Below are positions 9,114 to 18,760 of a stretch of 64,000 nucleotides of DNA, one piece after another (positions within the stretch are counted from its first letter, which is position 1; each line of letters opens with the position of its first letter). The stretch comes from Phycisphaerales bacterium (lineage in GTDB: Bacteria > Planctomycetota > Phycisphaerae > Sedimentisphaerales > Anaerobacaceae), in contig JAUVYV010000007.1 of assembly GCA_030602885.1 (NCBI GenBank), positions 1-64,000 on the forward strand, read 5' to 3'. The notes beneath the pieces are model-generated. The model did not search any database. It was not told the origin of the DNA and was given only the letters and a program-made list of their open reading frames with translations. Made by a program: the position numbers and the translations under genes.

Positions 9114-10772
9114 ATGAATCCAAAACTTGCACTTCTGACACTAATTAGCATTTTATTGACTTCAGCAGGCGCGCAGGAAGAGATATGCTCGCACAAGGTT
9201 CAGCGCGACGCCAGCGGCAAAATCCTTGCCTGGCATGCCCCACAGACCCCCGGCGCGGGATACGTCCACGTCTGCAAACTGGCTTCGGAGTTTATCAAGT
9301 CGGGTACGCCCGCGGACCCGAAGACCGGCAAGAAATTGTATCTGCTTTACTGCTGCTTCGATGGTCCTCATATCAAGAGTCAGGAGGCCTTCGATACCGG
9401 CAAGACAGCGGGGGGCTGGATGCACAATCCTGCGTGTGTCTATGCCGGCCTCGTGCAGGGTCTGGTCCTCGACTGGCGTGTTTTTACCGGCGACGATTCA
9501 TATATCGATGTTGTGCGTGAAATGCTCGACCACCAAATCGACTTCGGCAGCACAGAACCCGACTGGAAATGGCCGAATGTCCCTTACGCCAGCTCCGACC
9601 CCGGCGAAGTCGTCTATGTTGGCGCCACTAAGTGGGAGCACGAGGCGATGCGAGGCGAAGGTCTGCACGGCATCGAGCCGGACAAACTCGGCGAGCTCGG
9701 TATTGGGTATGTGAAGTTCTATGAAGTTACCGAAGAGAAAAAATATCTCGATGCGGCCATTCACTGTGCCGATGCACTCGCCAAACATGCAAGAGTGATT
9801 CCCGAAGACCCCAATATTTTCTTAGGGCCGCAAGCCGACAAGTCTCCCTGGCCTTACCGGGTCAACGCGAGGACAGGTGTTGTTATATCTGAGTACTGCT
9901 CGAATGTGATTGAGCCGATCCGCCTCTTCGATGAGCTTATCAGAATAAAGAATCGCATAGGACTCAGCGATGAGAAAGTCGGCGCCTACCAGAAGGCAAG
10001 AGATATTGCGTGGAAATGGCTTTACTGCAGGTATGGGCCGATGAAGACCTTTATCTGGAATGCTTATTTTGAGGATGTCCCCAACGACCCGGGCAGGTTG
10101 AACAGAGTCCAGATTACTCCTCTCGAAACAGCCCGCTATCTGCTCAAGCACCCTGAGATGGATCCTGATATCGCCTCGAATGTCCCCGCCCTGATTTACT
10201 GGGTGGCCGGTGCGTTTGCGACCGAAGGTATGGATGCCATTAAGGAGCAGACCTGGTGCTATGAGCCGATGGGCAGCCATACGGCCCGATACGCATCGAT
10301 TTGCGCAATGTGGTATGAGCGCACGCGCGACCCGTACTTCAAAGAGCAGGCTTACCGCTTCTTCAATTTCGCCTCCTATATGACCTACGACAGCGGCGTA
10401 GTGGCAGTAGGACCCAGATGGCTCGGCTCGTGGTTCTCCGATGGGTATGGTGATTACATTCGTCACTTTATGGAAGGCCTGGCCGCGATACCGGAATGGG
10501 CGCCCGCCGACGAAAATCACCTGCTCCGTTCAACGTCTGTTGTTCAGAAAATCAAATACTCATCTAATCGAATTGAGTATAAAACCTACGATGATGACTC
10601 AACGGAAGTGCTTCGCATAACATCAAAGCCAAAAAAGATAACGGTAAACGGCAAAGGAATCGAGCTTCGAACCGACCTCAACGCCGAAGGCTGGACATGG
10701 CAGCCGCTCAAAGAAGGTGGCGTACTTAAAATCAGACACACCGAAGGCCCTGAAATAACCATAAACATGTAA
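9114..10772 (+). CDS. Secreted hypothetical protein, possible six-hairpin glycosidase-like fold
   Basis: Signal peptide MNPKLALLTLISILLTSAGAQ; repeated aromatic helical hairpin-like segments; fold call is inference. Confidence 0.5.
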   Translation: MNPKLALLTLISILLTSAGAQEEICSHKVQRDASGKILAWHAPQTPGAGYVHVCKLASEFIKSGTPADPKTGKKLYLLYCCFDGPHIKSQEAFDTGKTAGGWMHNPACVYAGLVQGLVLDWRVFTGDDSYIDVVREMLDHQIDFGSTEPDWKWPNVPYASSDPGEVVYVGATKWEHEAMRGEGLHGIEPDKLGELGIGYVKFYEVTEEKKYLDAAIHCADALAKHARVIPEDPNIFLGPQADKSPWPYRVNARTGVVISEYCSNVIEPIRLFDELIRIKNRIGLSDEKVGAYQKARDIAWKWLYCRYGPMKTFIWNAYFEDVPNDPGRLNRVQITPLETARYLLKHPEMDPDIASNVPALIYWVAGAFATEGMDAIKEQTWCYEPMGSHTARYASICAMWYERTRDPYFKEQAYRFFNFASYMTYDSGVVAVGPRWLGSWFSDGYGDYIRHFMEGLAAIPEWAPADENHLLRSTSVVQKIKYSSNRIEYKTYDDDSTEVLRITSKPKKITVNGKGIELRTDLNAEGWTWQPLKEGGVLKIRHTEGPEITINM

Positions 10773-10783
10773 GCTCAAAATCA

Positions 10784-12067
10784 CTAAACAAGCTGCCGGT
10801 CGAGGAAATCGATCTCCTGCTGTTTGTCCCAGTAGTCAACGGTTTTCAGTGGCGTGTGCTTGATGTGGGGGTAGAGAATCGCCTTACCGTCTATTTTGGT
10901 CTCTTTGATCATCCTGAGCACATCGACGGCGTTATCGAGTGAGCCGACCGCAGCGACGTAGTTGCCGGGGTCGATTTCTTTGTTCTTAATCGCATCGAGT
11001 GTCGCAGCCATGTCACTGGGGTCGCCGCCGCTTGAACCCACAACCTTGATTTCGCGGTAGTGAACGGCTATCGCGTCAAGCTCCAGGATATGCTGTCCGC
11101 GAGGCAGTCCGCCAAACAGGTTGGCCACACCGCCAGGTGCGAGCAGACCGAGTGCCTCCTGCTGAACAGGCCTGATACCTACCGCAAGTATGATGTCATC
11201 TGCTCCCTTGTTTCCTGACAGCTCTTTGACGGTTTGCCCGAGCTTGTCCGCGGTTATGCAGACAAGCCGGACTTCGGATTCTTTGGCCTTTTGGCCGATT
11301 GCGATTACTGTTTTGTCGAGCCGCTCCTGCTGGAGGTCTGAAACAATCAGGGTAGCGGGCTTGAAACGCAGGGCCAGCTCGGCGTGCATTCTGCCCATGG
11401 CGCCGGCGCCGACTATCACAGTGACACCACCCGGCAGTATGCCCATATGCGGCCTGCGCTCGGCAAACGGGCTGTCCTTGAGTGTGTGATAGTTTCTCTG
11501 CTGCGCAGAATAAACGCAGCTTACTGGTTCTGCCATCGAAACCTCAAAATACGCCATCTCATCATCGGGCAGCGGCAGCAGGCATTGGCCCCGCAGCACC
11601 TCCTCCTGGATACAGATGTATTGAGCGAGATGGCCGGGCAGCGAATAGCCGACGCCGCACTTGAACATACCCTCGCCCTTGTTGTTATACCTCTCCCTAT
11701 GCACAATCGGCCCGACATTTACCGCGGGCTGAATTGCGTAACGGGAACCCGGCTTGTACCTGTCTTTGAGGTTCTCGCCGACTTTGACAAGTGTTAGCGA
11801 GCCCTCGTCGCCTAAGATCAACGGCCACTTCTTCATATCCCAGCCGTTGATGTAAGTATGCTTTTCGCCCTGCTCAATCAGTTTCAGGATACTCGTGCAC
11901 ACCCCTGCTGCATCGACGCGGGCCAGAAGCTGGTCGGGCCAGATTTGCGGCACAGGTATCTCGGCCACCCTCAAATTCTCAAAACCCGTCCCTGCGGCAA
12001 TCACCGCCTGCATCGTTTCCGGTATCGCATAGTCAGTATTGCTTCTGTATTTTGCATACTTAGGCAT
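10784..12067 (-). CDS. Zinc-type alcohol dehydrogenase-like (MDR family) protein
   Basis: RVDAAGVCTSILKLIEQG, VIVGAGAMGRMHAELALRFKPATLIVSD, LFGGLPRGQ. Confidence 0.8.
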   Translation of the reverse strand: MPKYAKYRSNTDYAIPETMQAVIAAGTGFENLRVAEIPVPQIWPDQLLARVDAAGVCTSILKLIEQGEKHTYINGWDMKKWPLILGDEGSLTLVKVGENLKDRYKPGSRYAIQPAVNVGPIVHRERYNNKGEGMFKCGVGYSLPGHLAQYICIQEEVLRGQCLLPLPDDEMAYFEVSMAEPVSCVYSAQQRNYHTLKDSPFAERRPHMGILPGGVTVIVGAGAMGRMHAELALRFKPATLIVSDLQQERLDKTVIAIGQKAKESEVRLVCITADKLGQTVKELSGNKGADDIILAVGIRPVQQEALGLLAPGGVANLFGGLPRGQHILELDAIAVHYREIKVVGSSGGDPSDMAATLDAIKNKEIDPGNYVAAVGSLDNAVDVLRMIKETKIDGKAILYPHIKHTPLKTVDYWDKQQEIDFLDRQLV

Positions 12068-12133
12068 TGACTCTTCCCCTGCCTAATGCGCTTACAGGGA
12101 TGACTCCGAGAGGAGTAGCCCATTCAAACGGTG

Positions 12134-12946
12134 TTACGACAGGCCATGTCTCTCCGCAGCTTCCGCCGGGCTGATATTGTTCTTAACCACGTCGAGCAGT
12201 GCCTTCTGCAGCTCCAAAGGTTTGTCTGACTGAATGACGTACCTGCCGAAGACTATACCTGCCGCTCCGGAATCGACCTGCTGCCGTGCGAGTTTCAGCG
12301 CATCAAGGTCGCTGCCAAGGCGTTTTCCGCCGAGTGCCAGTATGGGCGTCGGACAGCTGGCTGCCACCTGCTCAAAGTCCTTCGTATAGAACGTCTTTAT
12401 TACATCGGCGCCGAGCTCATAAAGTATTCTTGCACCAATCTTTATCTCACTGTAGAGTTCATCGGCGCTCATGTTCTCATCATCAACCGGGAAATACTCA
12501 CCTATCACCGGCAGGGACAATTCGTGTGCCTCCGTGCAGAGCTTTGCGAATATCTCCACGTTCTTCGCGTCGCGCTGCTCGCTTGCGGTCTGCAGCGTGA
12601 GCGAAATGAGGACCATCTGAGCACCCAACTGTAATGCCTGCTTCGGCGTATAAACCTGCACCGTGCTGCCTGAATGATAATCCCAACTGAAGCAATATGT
12701 CGAAGACCAGTTGATTCTCGTTATCGGCATCGGACTACCGCGATGGCCGCATAGGTCCGGCCCGATATCCCTCAGCATACCCGGCGACATCAAAACTCCG
12801 TCGATCTCCGGCAGTATCTTTCCCGGAATCTCCGCCACCTTGTCCACACCGGTTATAGGCCCGTCAAAGAATCCGTGATCAAACGCGACTACTATCACCG
12901 GGCCCGTACTGAAGAAACGTGATAAAAACAGGTTGTGACTTTCCAC
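12134..12946 (-). CDS. Class I (DhnA/LsrF-type) aldolase
   Basis: VIVAFDHGFFDGPI, VLMSPGMLRD, YELGADVIKTFYTKDFEQV, ILALGGKRL, GAAGIVFGRYVIQ. Confidence 0.8.
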   Translation of the reverse strand: MESHNLFLSRFFSTGPVIVVAFDHGFFDGPITGVDKVAEIPGKILPEIDGVLMSPGMLRDIGPDLCGHRGSPMPITRINWSSTYCFSWDYHSGSTVQVYTPKQALQLGAQMVLISLTLQTASEQRDAKNVEIFAKLCTEAHELSLPVIGEYFPVDDENMSADELYSEIKIGARILYELGADVIKTFYTKDFEQVAASCPTPILALGGKRLGSDLDALKLARQQVDSGAAGIVFGRYVIQSDKPLELQKALLDVVKNNISPAEAAERHGLS

Positions 12947-12965
12947 GAATACTCTCCTTATATTC

Positions 12966-13748
12966 CTAAGCCAATTCGAGTTTCACCTTTTTCCTGGTCA
13001 GTTGTTTAGATATCTCTTTGTCAATCTTTCTGTCAGTTATAACAAGATCGTAGTCGCGACAGCCGAACACCTTGCACATCGCCGTTCTGCCGAACTTGCT
13101 GCTGTCGGCGACGACAATCACCTTTTTTGCATTTGCAGCCATTTTTTTGTCAAGGTTTGCGACGCGCAGGTCGTCGGTGTAGGTATTGCCGATACTGTCA
13201 ACGGCATCGGCGCCCATGAAAGCGACATCGGTGCGGAAGAGCTCGACGTTCTGCTCGGTAAGAGGCCCGTGCAGATCGGGTGAGCCGCCTCGCAAGAATC
13301 CCCCTAAAAGAACCACCTCAACGTTCGGGGCAAACTGTACCTTCGAGACAATTGCAAGCGAGGTGGTAATAATAGTGATGTTCTTCTTGCCGGTCAGCTC
13401 TTCTGCAATCTGCAGTGTGGTCGTGCCCGTGTCGAGCATTATCACCCGGCCGTCCCTGACGTGTTTGACCGCCTGTCGTGCTATTCGCCTCTTTTGCTCA
13501 ATGTTCCTGTTCTGTTTGTTGCGGAACGAAAACTCAAAAGTGAGTCTTTTTGCCGGTGTCGCCCCACCATGAGTCCGGATTACATCGCCCTGAGATTCCA
13601 GGACTTCCAAATCCCGCCGAACAGTCATCCCGCTGACGCCGAATCTACGAGCGAGCTTCTCAATCGAGACCTCTTCGCCGTCCAGCAGTTTCCCGCGTAT
13701 CTCCTCGATACGCTGATTCTGGCTTGGTTTATTGCCTTTCTTTGCCAT
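12966..13748 (-). CDS. DeoR/GlpR family transcriptional regulator
   Basis: VSIEKLARRFGVSGMTVRRDLEVLESQGDVIRTHGGA; C-terminal DeoRC-type VIMLDTGTTTLQIAEEL. Confidence 0.92.
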   Translation of the reverse strand: MAKKGNKPSQNQRIEEIRGKLLDGEEVSIEKLARRFGVSGMTVRRDLEVLESQGDVIRTHGGATPAKRLTFEFSFRNKQNRNIEQKRRIARQAVKHVRDGRVIMLDTGTTTLQIAEELTGKKNITIITTSLAIVSKVQFAPNVEVVLLGGFLRGGSPDLHGPLTEQNVELFRTDVAFMGADAVDSIGNTYTDDLRVANLDKKMAANAKKVIVVADSSKFGRTAMCKVFGCRDYDLVITDRKIDKEISKQLTRKKVKLELA

Positions 13749-13818
13749 TTACCTTCCCAAAACTGTATTCAACGCGGCGAAGCGGAGCGTCACAGCCGAA
13801 TTCGCGAAAAAACTTCAG

Positions 13819-13863
13819 ATGTTATTATGAAACACACTTGAACATAATTTAACATTTCGTATA
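13819..13863 (+). promoter_or_regulatory. Promoter/operator copy 2 (sigma70-like, +strand)
   Basis: TTGAAC (13838-13843)-16 bp-TATAAT (13860-13865); 42/45 match to reverse complement of 7248-7292. Confidence 0.75.
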
Positions 13864-14005
13864 ATTGATTGCAAGGCCGTTTTTCGGGAAAAATTTCCAA
13901 AATTGCAGAAGTGCAAACACCCAGGCCGGTAAAGCGATTCCAATAAGAGCATGTTTGGTGAACGATATAAATACCGCCGATGGCATGGCAGTGAAAGGTG
14001 CAAAA

Positions 14006-15364
14006 ATGTATGATCCTGCTGCGTACAGCATCGATTTGAATCAGTGGCCGAACGTCAAAGTCACACCGCCAGGACCTGAGAGCGAGCGACTGCACGGCAG
14101 GGCTTCGGCGATAATGAAAGGGCTGTCAGGGCAAGTCCGGCTGTTTCCGGTTGTCTTCAGCGAAGGGAGGGGCTGTACGCTGACTGACGTTGACGGCAAC
14201 AGATACATCGATTTTTCAAGCGGCATATACGTTACAACGCTCGGCCACTGCCACCCTAAGGTAAGCGAAGCCGTGGCTAAATGGGCAGGGCGGTTGATGA
14301 ACGCTCACGATTTCACAACGCCGGTTAAAGTCGAGCTGCTCGAAAAGCTGCTTGAGGTGCTGCCCAAGGGCTATGGCGGGGTTCAGTTGTATGATTCAGG
14401 GACTACGGCCGTCGAAGCCGCCCTGCGTACCTGCAGAGCTGCTACGGGAAAGCACGAGTTTATCTCCTGCTTTATGGACTTCCACGGCAAGAGCGGCCAC
14501 GCGGTTTCCCTGGCTCGAATGAATTCGTTCTACGGGCCGACGCGGGCGCCGGGCTTCTATATGGTGCCGCGCCCTGATACGTATAGGCCGTGGTGGACAA
14601 GGACGGACGGCAGTCTGGATACGGAAAAGTATCTTGAATTTTACGATGAATTCATCAAAGAGGGCACAACCGGCCAAATTGCCGCCTTTGTTCTTGAGCC
14701 AATCCAGGGCTGGGGCGGGACGATTATGCCGCCTGACGACTTTTTCGGCAAGCTTCGTAAGTTCTGTGATGAGCGAAAGATACTGCTCGTTGCCGACGAG
14801 GTCCTGACGAGCATGGGCCGAACGGGCAAGTACCTCTGTATGGAGCACTGGGATGTGGTGCCGGACGTCGTAACTTTAGGCAAGGGCTTCGGGAACGGCT
14901 TTCCGGTAACGGCAATGGTGGTCAAAGAACAATACGCTGATGCTGTGGACAAGATAAGTGCATCGACGAGCTATGGCGGCAACCCGATGGCCTGTGCCGC
15001 TGCGCTTGCCTGTATCGAGGTAATAGAAGAAGAAGGCCTGCTCGCCCACGCTACCGAGCTCGGCCAGTATTTCACCAAACGTATGACCGACTGGGTGAAG
15101 AAGTACGCTATTGTCGGCGATACCCGGTGCAAGGGCTGCCTTATGGGCGTCGAATTGGTCAAGGACAAGAACACGAAAGAGCCGTTCGATGAAGCCGGCA
15201 AAATGGTCTATCAAAAGGCGTTTACGAAGGGCTTGGCGTGGATACCGGCCGGCCATATACTGCGAATGAGTCCACCGATAATTATGCCGATGGACGTTGC
15301 CGCAAAGGCGATGGACATCATCGAAGAAGCGATCGCAGAAACGCAGAAAGAACTCGGATACTGA
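14006..15364 (+). CDS. Class III aminotransferase (aspartate aminotransferase family/4-aminobutyrate-type)
   Basis: Start moved from 13865 (inside the -10 box) to ATG 14006 with upstream AAAGGTG (ATG 13985 also possible); GVQLYDSGTTAVEAALRTCRAATGK, LLVADEVLTSMGRTG, VTLGKGFGNGFP. Confidence 0.85.
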   Translation: MYDPAAYSIDLNQWPNVKVTPPGPESERLHGRASAIMKGLSGQVRLFPVVFSEGRGCTLTDVDGNRYIDFSSGIYVTTLGHCHPKVSEAVAKWAGRLMNAHDFTTPVKVELLEKLLEVLPKGYGGVQLYDSGTTAVEAALRTCRAATGKHEFISCFMDFHGKSGHAVSLARMNSFYGPTRAPGFYMVPRPDTYRPWWTRTDGSLDTEKYLEFYDEFIKEGTTGQIAAFVLEPIQGWGGTIMPPDDFFGKLRKFCDERKILLVADEVLTSMGRTGKYLCMEHWDVVPDVVTLGKGFGNGFPVTAMVVKEQYADAVDKISASTSYGGNPMACAAALACIEVIEEEGLLAHATELGQYFTKRMTDWVKKYAIVGDTRCKGCLMGVELVKDKNTKEPFDEAGKMVYQKAFTKGLAWIPAGHILRMSPPIIMPMDVAAKAMDIIEEAIAETQKELGY

Positions 15365-15380
15365 AAAGTGAGGTAGCAAA

Positions 15381-16229
15381 ATGAACAACGTAAGTCGAAG
15401 AAAATTCATGTCAGGGGCAATAGCAGCAGGAGCCGGGTTGGCTGTCGCGCAGTCAGTTAAGGGGCAGGAACAAAAATCTAACGTAAAAAAATGGCGATGG
15501 GAGCAGATGCGTCCTGACGATCTGAAAGAGGCGATCGCGGAGCGGCCTGTAGCGTGGATTATGTTTAGTCCGCTGGAGTGGCATGGTGAGGCCATGTCAT
15601 TCGGGTGCGATCCCATTATCGGGCAGACGGTGGTTGATAAAGCGTGGGAGAAAGTTGGCGGCGTGCGTATTCCGACGATCTACATAGGAGCGGAGACGGA
15701 CTACAAATACTGGGGCGAAAAAGGGCTGATGAGTCACTGGGGGCTGGAGCAGATAACGGAGGAGCATAATCCGGGTTCGCTGTACGTTCGGCCTATCACG
15801 CTGCAATTGGTGGTGGAAGATTATCTGTACTTCCTTCAGCGCGAGGGATTCAAGCTGGTTGTGGTCTCGACCGGTCACGGGGCGACCGAGCATATCAAGG
15901 TGCTGAATGAAGTGTGCGGTCGATATAAAGATGGTCCGATGAAGGTTATGTTCGGGCGAGGGTCCAGACGCACCAGGATGCCGGAGGAATTGCGTTTTGA
16001 AGGGTCCGGCGGCCATGCCGATTTCAGTGAGGCAAGTCTGCTCGGCGGCGTGGACCCAAACCTGGTGGATAAGAGCAAGTTCGGCGTGATTGAGCGTGAC
16101 CGGAAGGTGAAACTGCTGAAAGAGAATGTGGACAAGATCGATTTTGAGAAAGGCCGTAAAATCATCGAATTCAGGGCAAAACAACTTGAGATGAATGTTA
16201 AGGAGATTCTAAAGGAGCTGGGCTACTAA
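15381..16229 (+). CDS. Creatininase family protein with Tat-type signal
   Basis: NNVSRRKFMSGAIAAGAGLAVAQ leader; PLEWHGEAMSFGCDP, STGHGATEH, GGHADFSEASLL. Confidence 0.8.
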   Translation: MNNVSRRKFMSGAIAAGAGLAVAQSVKGQEQKSNVKKWRWEQMRPDDLKEAIAERPVAWIMFSPLEWHGEAMSFGCDPIIGQTVVDKAWEKVGGVRIPTIYIGAETDYKYWGEKGLMSHWGLEQITEEHNPGSLYVRPITLQLVVEDYLYFLQREGFKLVVVSTGHGATEHIKVLNEVCGRYKDGPMKVMFGRGSRRTRMPEELRFEGSGGHADFSEASLLGGVDPNLVDKSKFGVIERDRKVKLLKENVDKIDFEKGRKIIEFRAKQLEMNVKEILKELGY

Positions 16230-16389
16230 ATTGTTGCAAAGAGTCCCGACGGGTCGGGATGAACTCCGGAGCACCCCAGCCAGAGGCATGCCGGAGCAGG
16301 TAAGAGCATATAAGTGCTGGGGGCAAGAAAAGCAGGGCCCTGCGTGGGCAATCCCGCCAAAGAACGGGATTAAATAGAGTTGATTGCAT

Positions 16390-17538
16390 ATGCGGACGCT
16401 GCGATTTGGGATAATCGGCTGTGGTCTGATGGGGCGGGAATTCGCCAGTGCCGTTGCGCGCTGGTGCCATCTTACGGATATGAACATCAGGCCTGAGATT
16501 GTAGCGATATGCAATCGGACGCTCAGCCCGCAACGAATCGACTGGTTCAAAGACAACTTCACATCGATAAAGCAGGTCACAAGTGACTACACGGAACTGC
16601 TGGCAAATGACGGTATAGACGCGGTTTACGTAGCCGTGCCGCACAATATGCACGAGGAGATTTACTGCGCAGCACTGGAGGCCGGCAAGCACCTTTTAGG
16701 CGAAAAGCCGTTTGGTATAGACTTAGCGGCCAATGAGGCGATTCTTGAGGGCATAAAAGTTAATCAAAGATGTCACACTGGCTGTGCGAGCCAGTATATC
16801 TATTATCCTGCTGTTCAGCGGATATTGCAGATGGCGGAGGAAGGGGCTTTTGGGCGGATAATGGAGGTTGAGGCGGGCTTTCTGCACAGCAGCGATTTGA
16901 ATCCGAACAAGCCGATAAACTGGAAGCGCACAATAGAGGCCAACGGCGAATACGGTGTAATGGGTGATTTGGGGCCTCATATTGCACTGGTGCCGTATAG
17001 GTTGGGCTGGGTTGTTGAGAATGTCGGTGCAATCTGCTCGAACATAGTCAAGGAACGGCCTGATGGGACGGGCAAGCGTGTGCCGTGCGAGACGTGGGAC
17101 AACGTCATTATGCTGTGTGAGGCGCGCGACACAAGAGACGATGCAGCTTTCCCGTTAAGAATGCGGCTGGCGCGTATAATGCCGGGCGAGATGAATACGT
17201 GGTATCTGAAGATATTCGGCACTAAGGCGAGCGCTAAATTTTCGCTCAGAAACCCGAAATTGCTTCAAATACTGCGTTTTACGGGGGGTGAACAGGTCTG
17301 GGAAGATATCGAGATGGGATTTCAGACGGCATACAGGACGATTACGGGTGCGAATTTTGAGTTCGGCGCGACGGATGCGTTTATGCAGATGATGGCGGCG
17401 TTTATGTACGAAGTCTCGCACGGCAAAGAGCTTAGCAACACAGCCAAATGTTCGACGGCAGAGGAGATGCATGGCTGTCACCGATTGTTCACGGCAGCAC
17501 TGGAATCACATAAGACGGGTAATACAGTGAAGATATGA
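16390..17538 (+). CDS. Gfo/Idh/MocA family oxidoreductase
   Basis: MRTLRFGIIGCGLMGREFASAVARW; ALEAGKHLLGEKPFGID. Confidence 0.9.
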   Translation: MRTLRFGIIGCGLMGREFASAVARWCHLTDMNIRPEIVAICNRTLSPQRIDWFKDNFTSIKQVTSDYTELLANDGIDAVYVAVPHNMHEEIYCAALEAGKHLLGEKPFGIDLAANEAILEGIKVNQRCHTGCASQYIYYPAVQRILQMAEEGAFGRIMEVEAGFLHSSDLNPNKPINWKRTIEANGEYGVMGDLGPHIALVPYRLGWVVENVGAICSNIVKERPDGTGKRVPCETWDNVIMLCEARDTRDDAAFPLRMRLARIMPGEMNTWYLKIFGTKASAKFSLRNPKLLQILRFTGGEQVWEDIEMGFQTAYRTITGANFEFGATDAFMQMMAAFMYEVSHGKELSNTAKCSTAEEMHGCHRLFTAALESHKTGNTVKI

Positions 17539-18692
17539 GAACAGTTAGGTTTGGCATAATCGGTTGTGGCCTGATGGGGCGCGAGTTCGCCAGTGCCGCT
17601 GCACGCTGGTGCCATTTGCCGCAAATGCAGGTCAGGCCTGAGGTTGTGGCGGTGTGCGATGCCAATGAAAAGGCAATGGAGTGGTTTGCAGACTGTTGCA
17701 GTTCCGTCAGGCAGAAAACGTGTGATTACCGTGAATTGCTGGCGAATGAGGATGTCGAGGCGGTTTATATTGCTGTACCACACAATCTGCACGAGGAGTT
17801 CTATATCGCGGCATTAGAGGCGGGCAAGCACCTGATGGGTGAAAAGCCGTTCGGCATAGACAAAAAGGCCAACGATGCGATAAATGCCGGCATCGGCAGG
17901 CATCCGGAGCTGTTCGTGAGGTGCTCATCGGAGTTTCCATTTTTCCCGGCTATGCAGCGGATAGGGCGGATGATAGAGCGGGACGAATTTGCTGAAATAA
18001 TAGAGGTCAACAGCGGCTTTGTGCATTCAAGCGATTTGGACCCGGACAAGCCGATCAACTGGAAGAGAATGGTCGAATACTGCGGCGAATACGGCTGTCT
18101 GGGTGATTTGGGGATACATCCGTGCCATACGCCTTTTCGGGCGGGCTGGCTGCCGTCGAGCGTCAGGGCGGTGCTGTCGAACATTATGACGGATAGGCCG
18201 GATGGGAAGGGTGGCAGGGTTCCCTGCGAAACCTGGGATAATGCGACGCTTCTCTGTAAAACGGACGAGCCGAAGACGGGAAAGATGTTTCCGATGACTA
18301 TAAAAACTCAGCGCATAGCTCCGGGCGAGAAGGATACGTGGTATTTCGAGGTGATGGGGACGAAAAAAAGTGCGAAGTTTTCGACGAAAAACGCCAATTC
18401 CATTGAGATTATGGAGTACACGGGCGGCGGACCCCTTGGGGGCAGGCAGGCGTGGCAGCAAATCGATATGGGCCACGAGGTGACGTTCAAATCGATAACA
18501 GGGGGAATCTTTGAATTTGGGTTTTCAGATGCGATATTGCAGATGTGGGCGGGGTTTTTGTATGAGCTTGACAGGGGCGAGCCGATGTGCAAATTTGCCG
18601 GCTGCGTCACACCTGCCGAGGCGGCGTTGAGTCATCGGCTGTTTACGGCGGCGATGGAATCGCAGGCGAGGGCGGCTACGGTAGCGGTGTAG
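17535..18692 (+). CDS. Gfo/Idh/MocA family oxidoreductase (tandem paralogue of preceding gene)
   Basis: MRTVRFGIIGCGLMGREFASAAARW; ATGA overlap with preceding gene. Confidence 0.9.
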   Translation: MRTVRFGIIGCGLMGREFASAAARWCHLPQMQVRPEVVAVCDANEKAMEWFADCCSSVRQKTCDYRELLANEDVEAVYIAVPHNLHEEFYIAALEAGKHLMGEKPFGIDKKANDAINAGIGRHPELFVRCSSEFPFFPAMQRIGRMIERDEFAEIIEVNSGFVHSSDLDPDKPINWKRMVEYCGEYGCLGDLGIHPCHTPFRAGWLPSSVRAVLSNIMTDRPDGKGGRVPCETWDNATLLCKTDEPKTGKMFPMTIKTQRIAPGEKDTWYFEVMGTKKSAKFSTKNANSIEIMEYTGGGPLGGRQAWQQIDMGHEVTFKSITGGIFEFGFSDAILQMWAGFLYELDRGEPMCKFAGCVTPAEAALSHRLFTAAMESQARAATVAV

Positions 18693-18760
18693 AGTATAAG
18701 TATAGCTTATAGTGGTTTGGAAAAGGGGTTAGAAGGGGGCAAAGAGGGGGGTGGGGTGAT

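Noticed and set aside
14876-15616. 246-aa minus-strand ORF across aminotransferase/creatininase junction
   Set aside because: Spans two plus-strand genes with strong motifs; shadow ORF.
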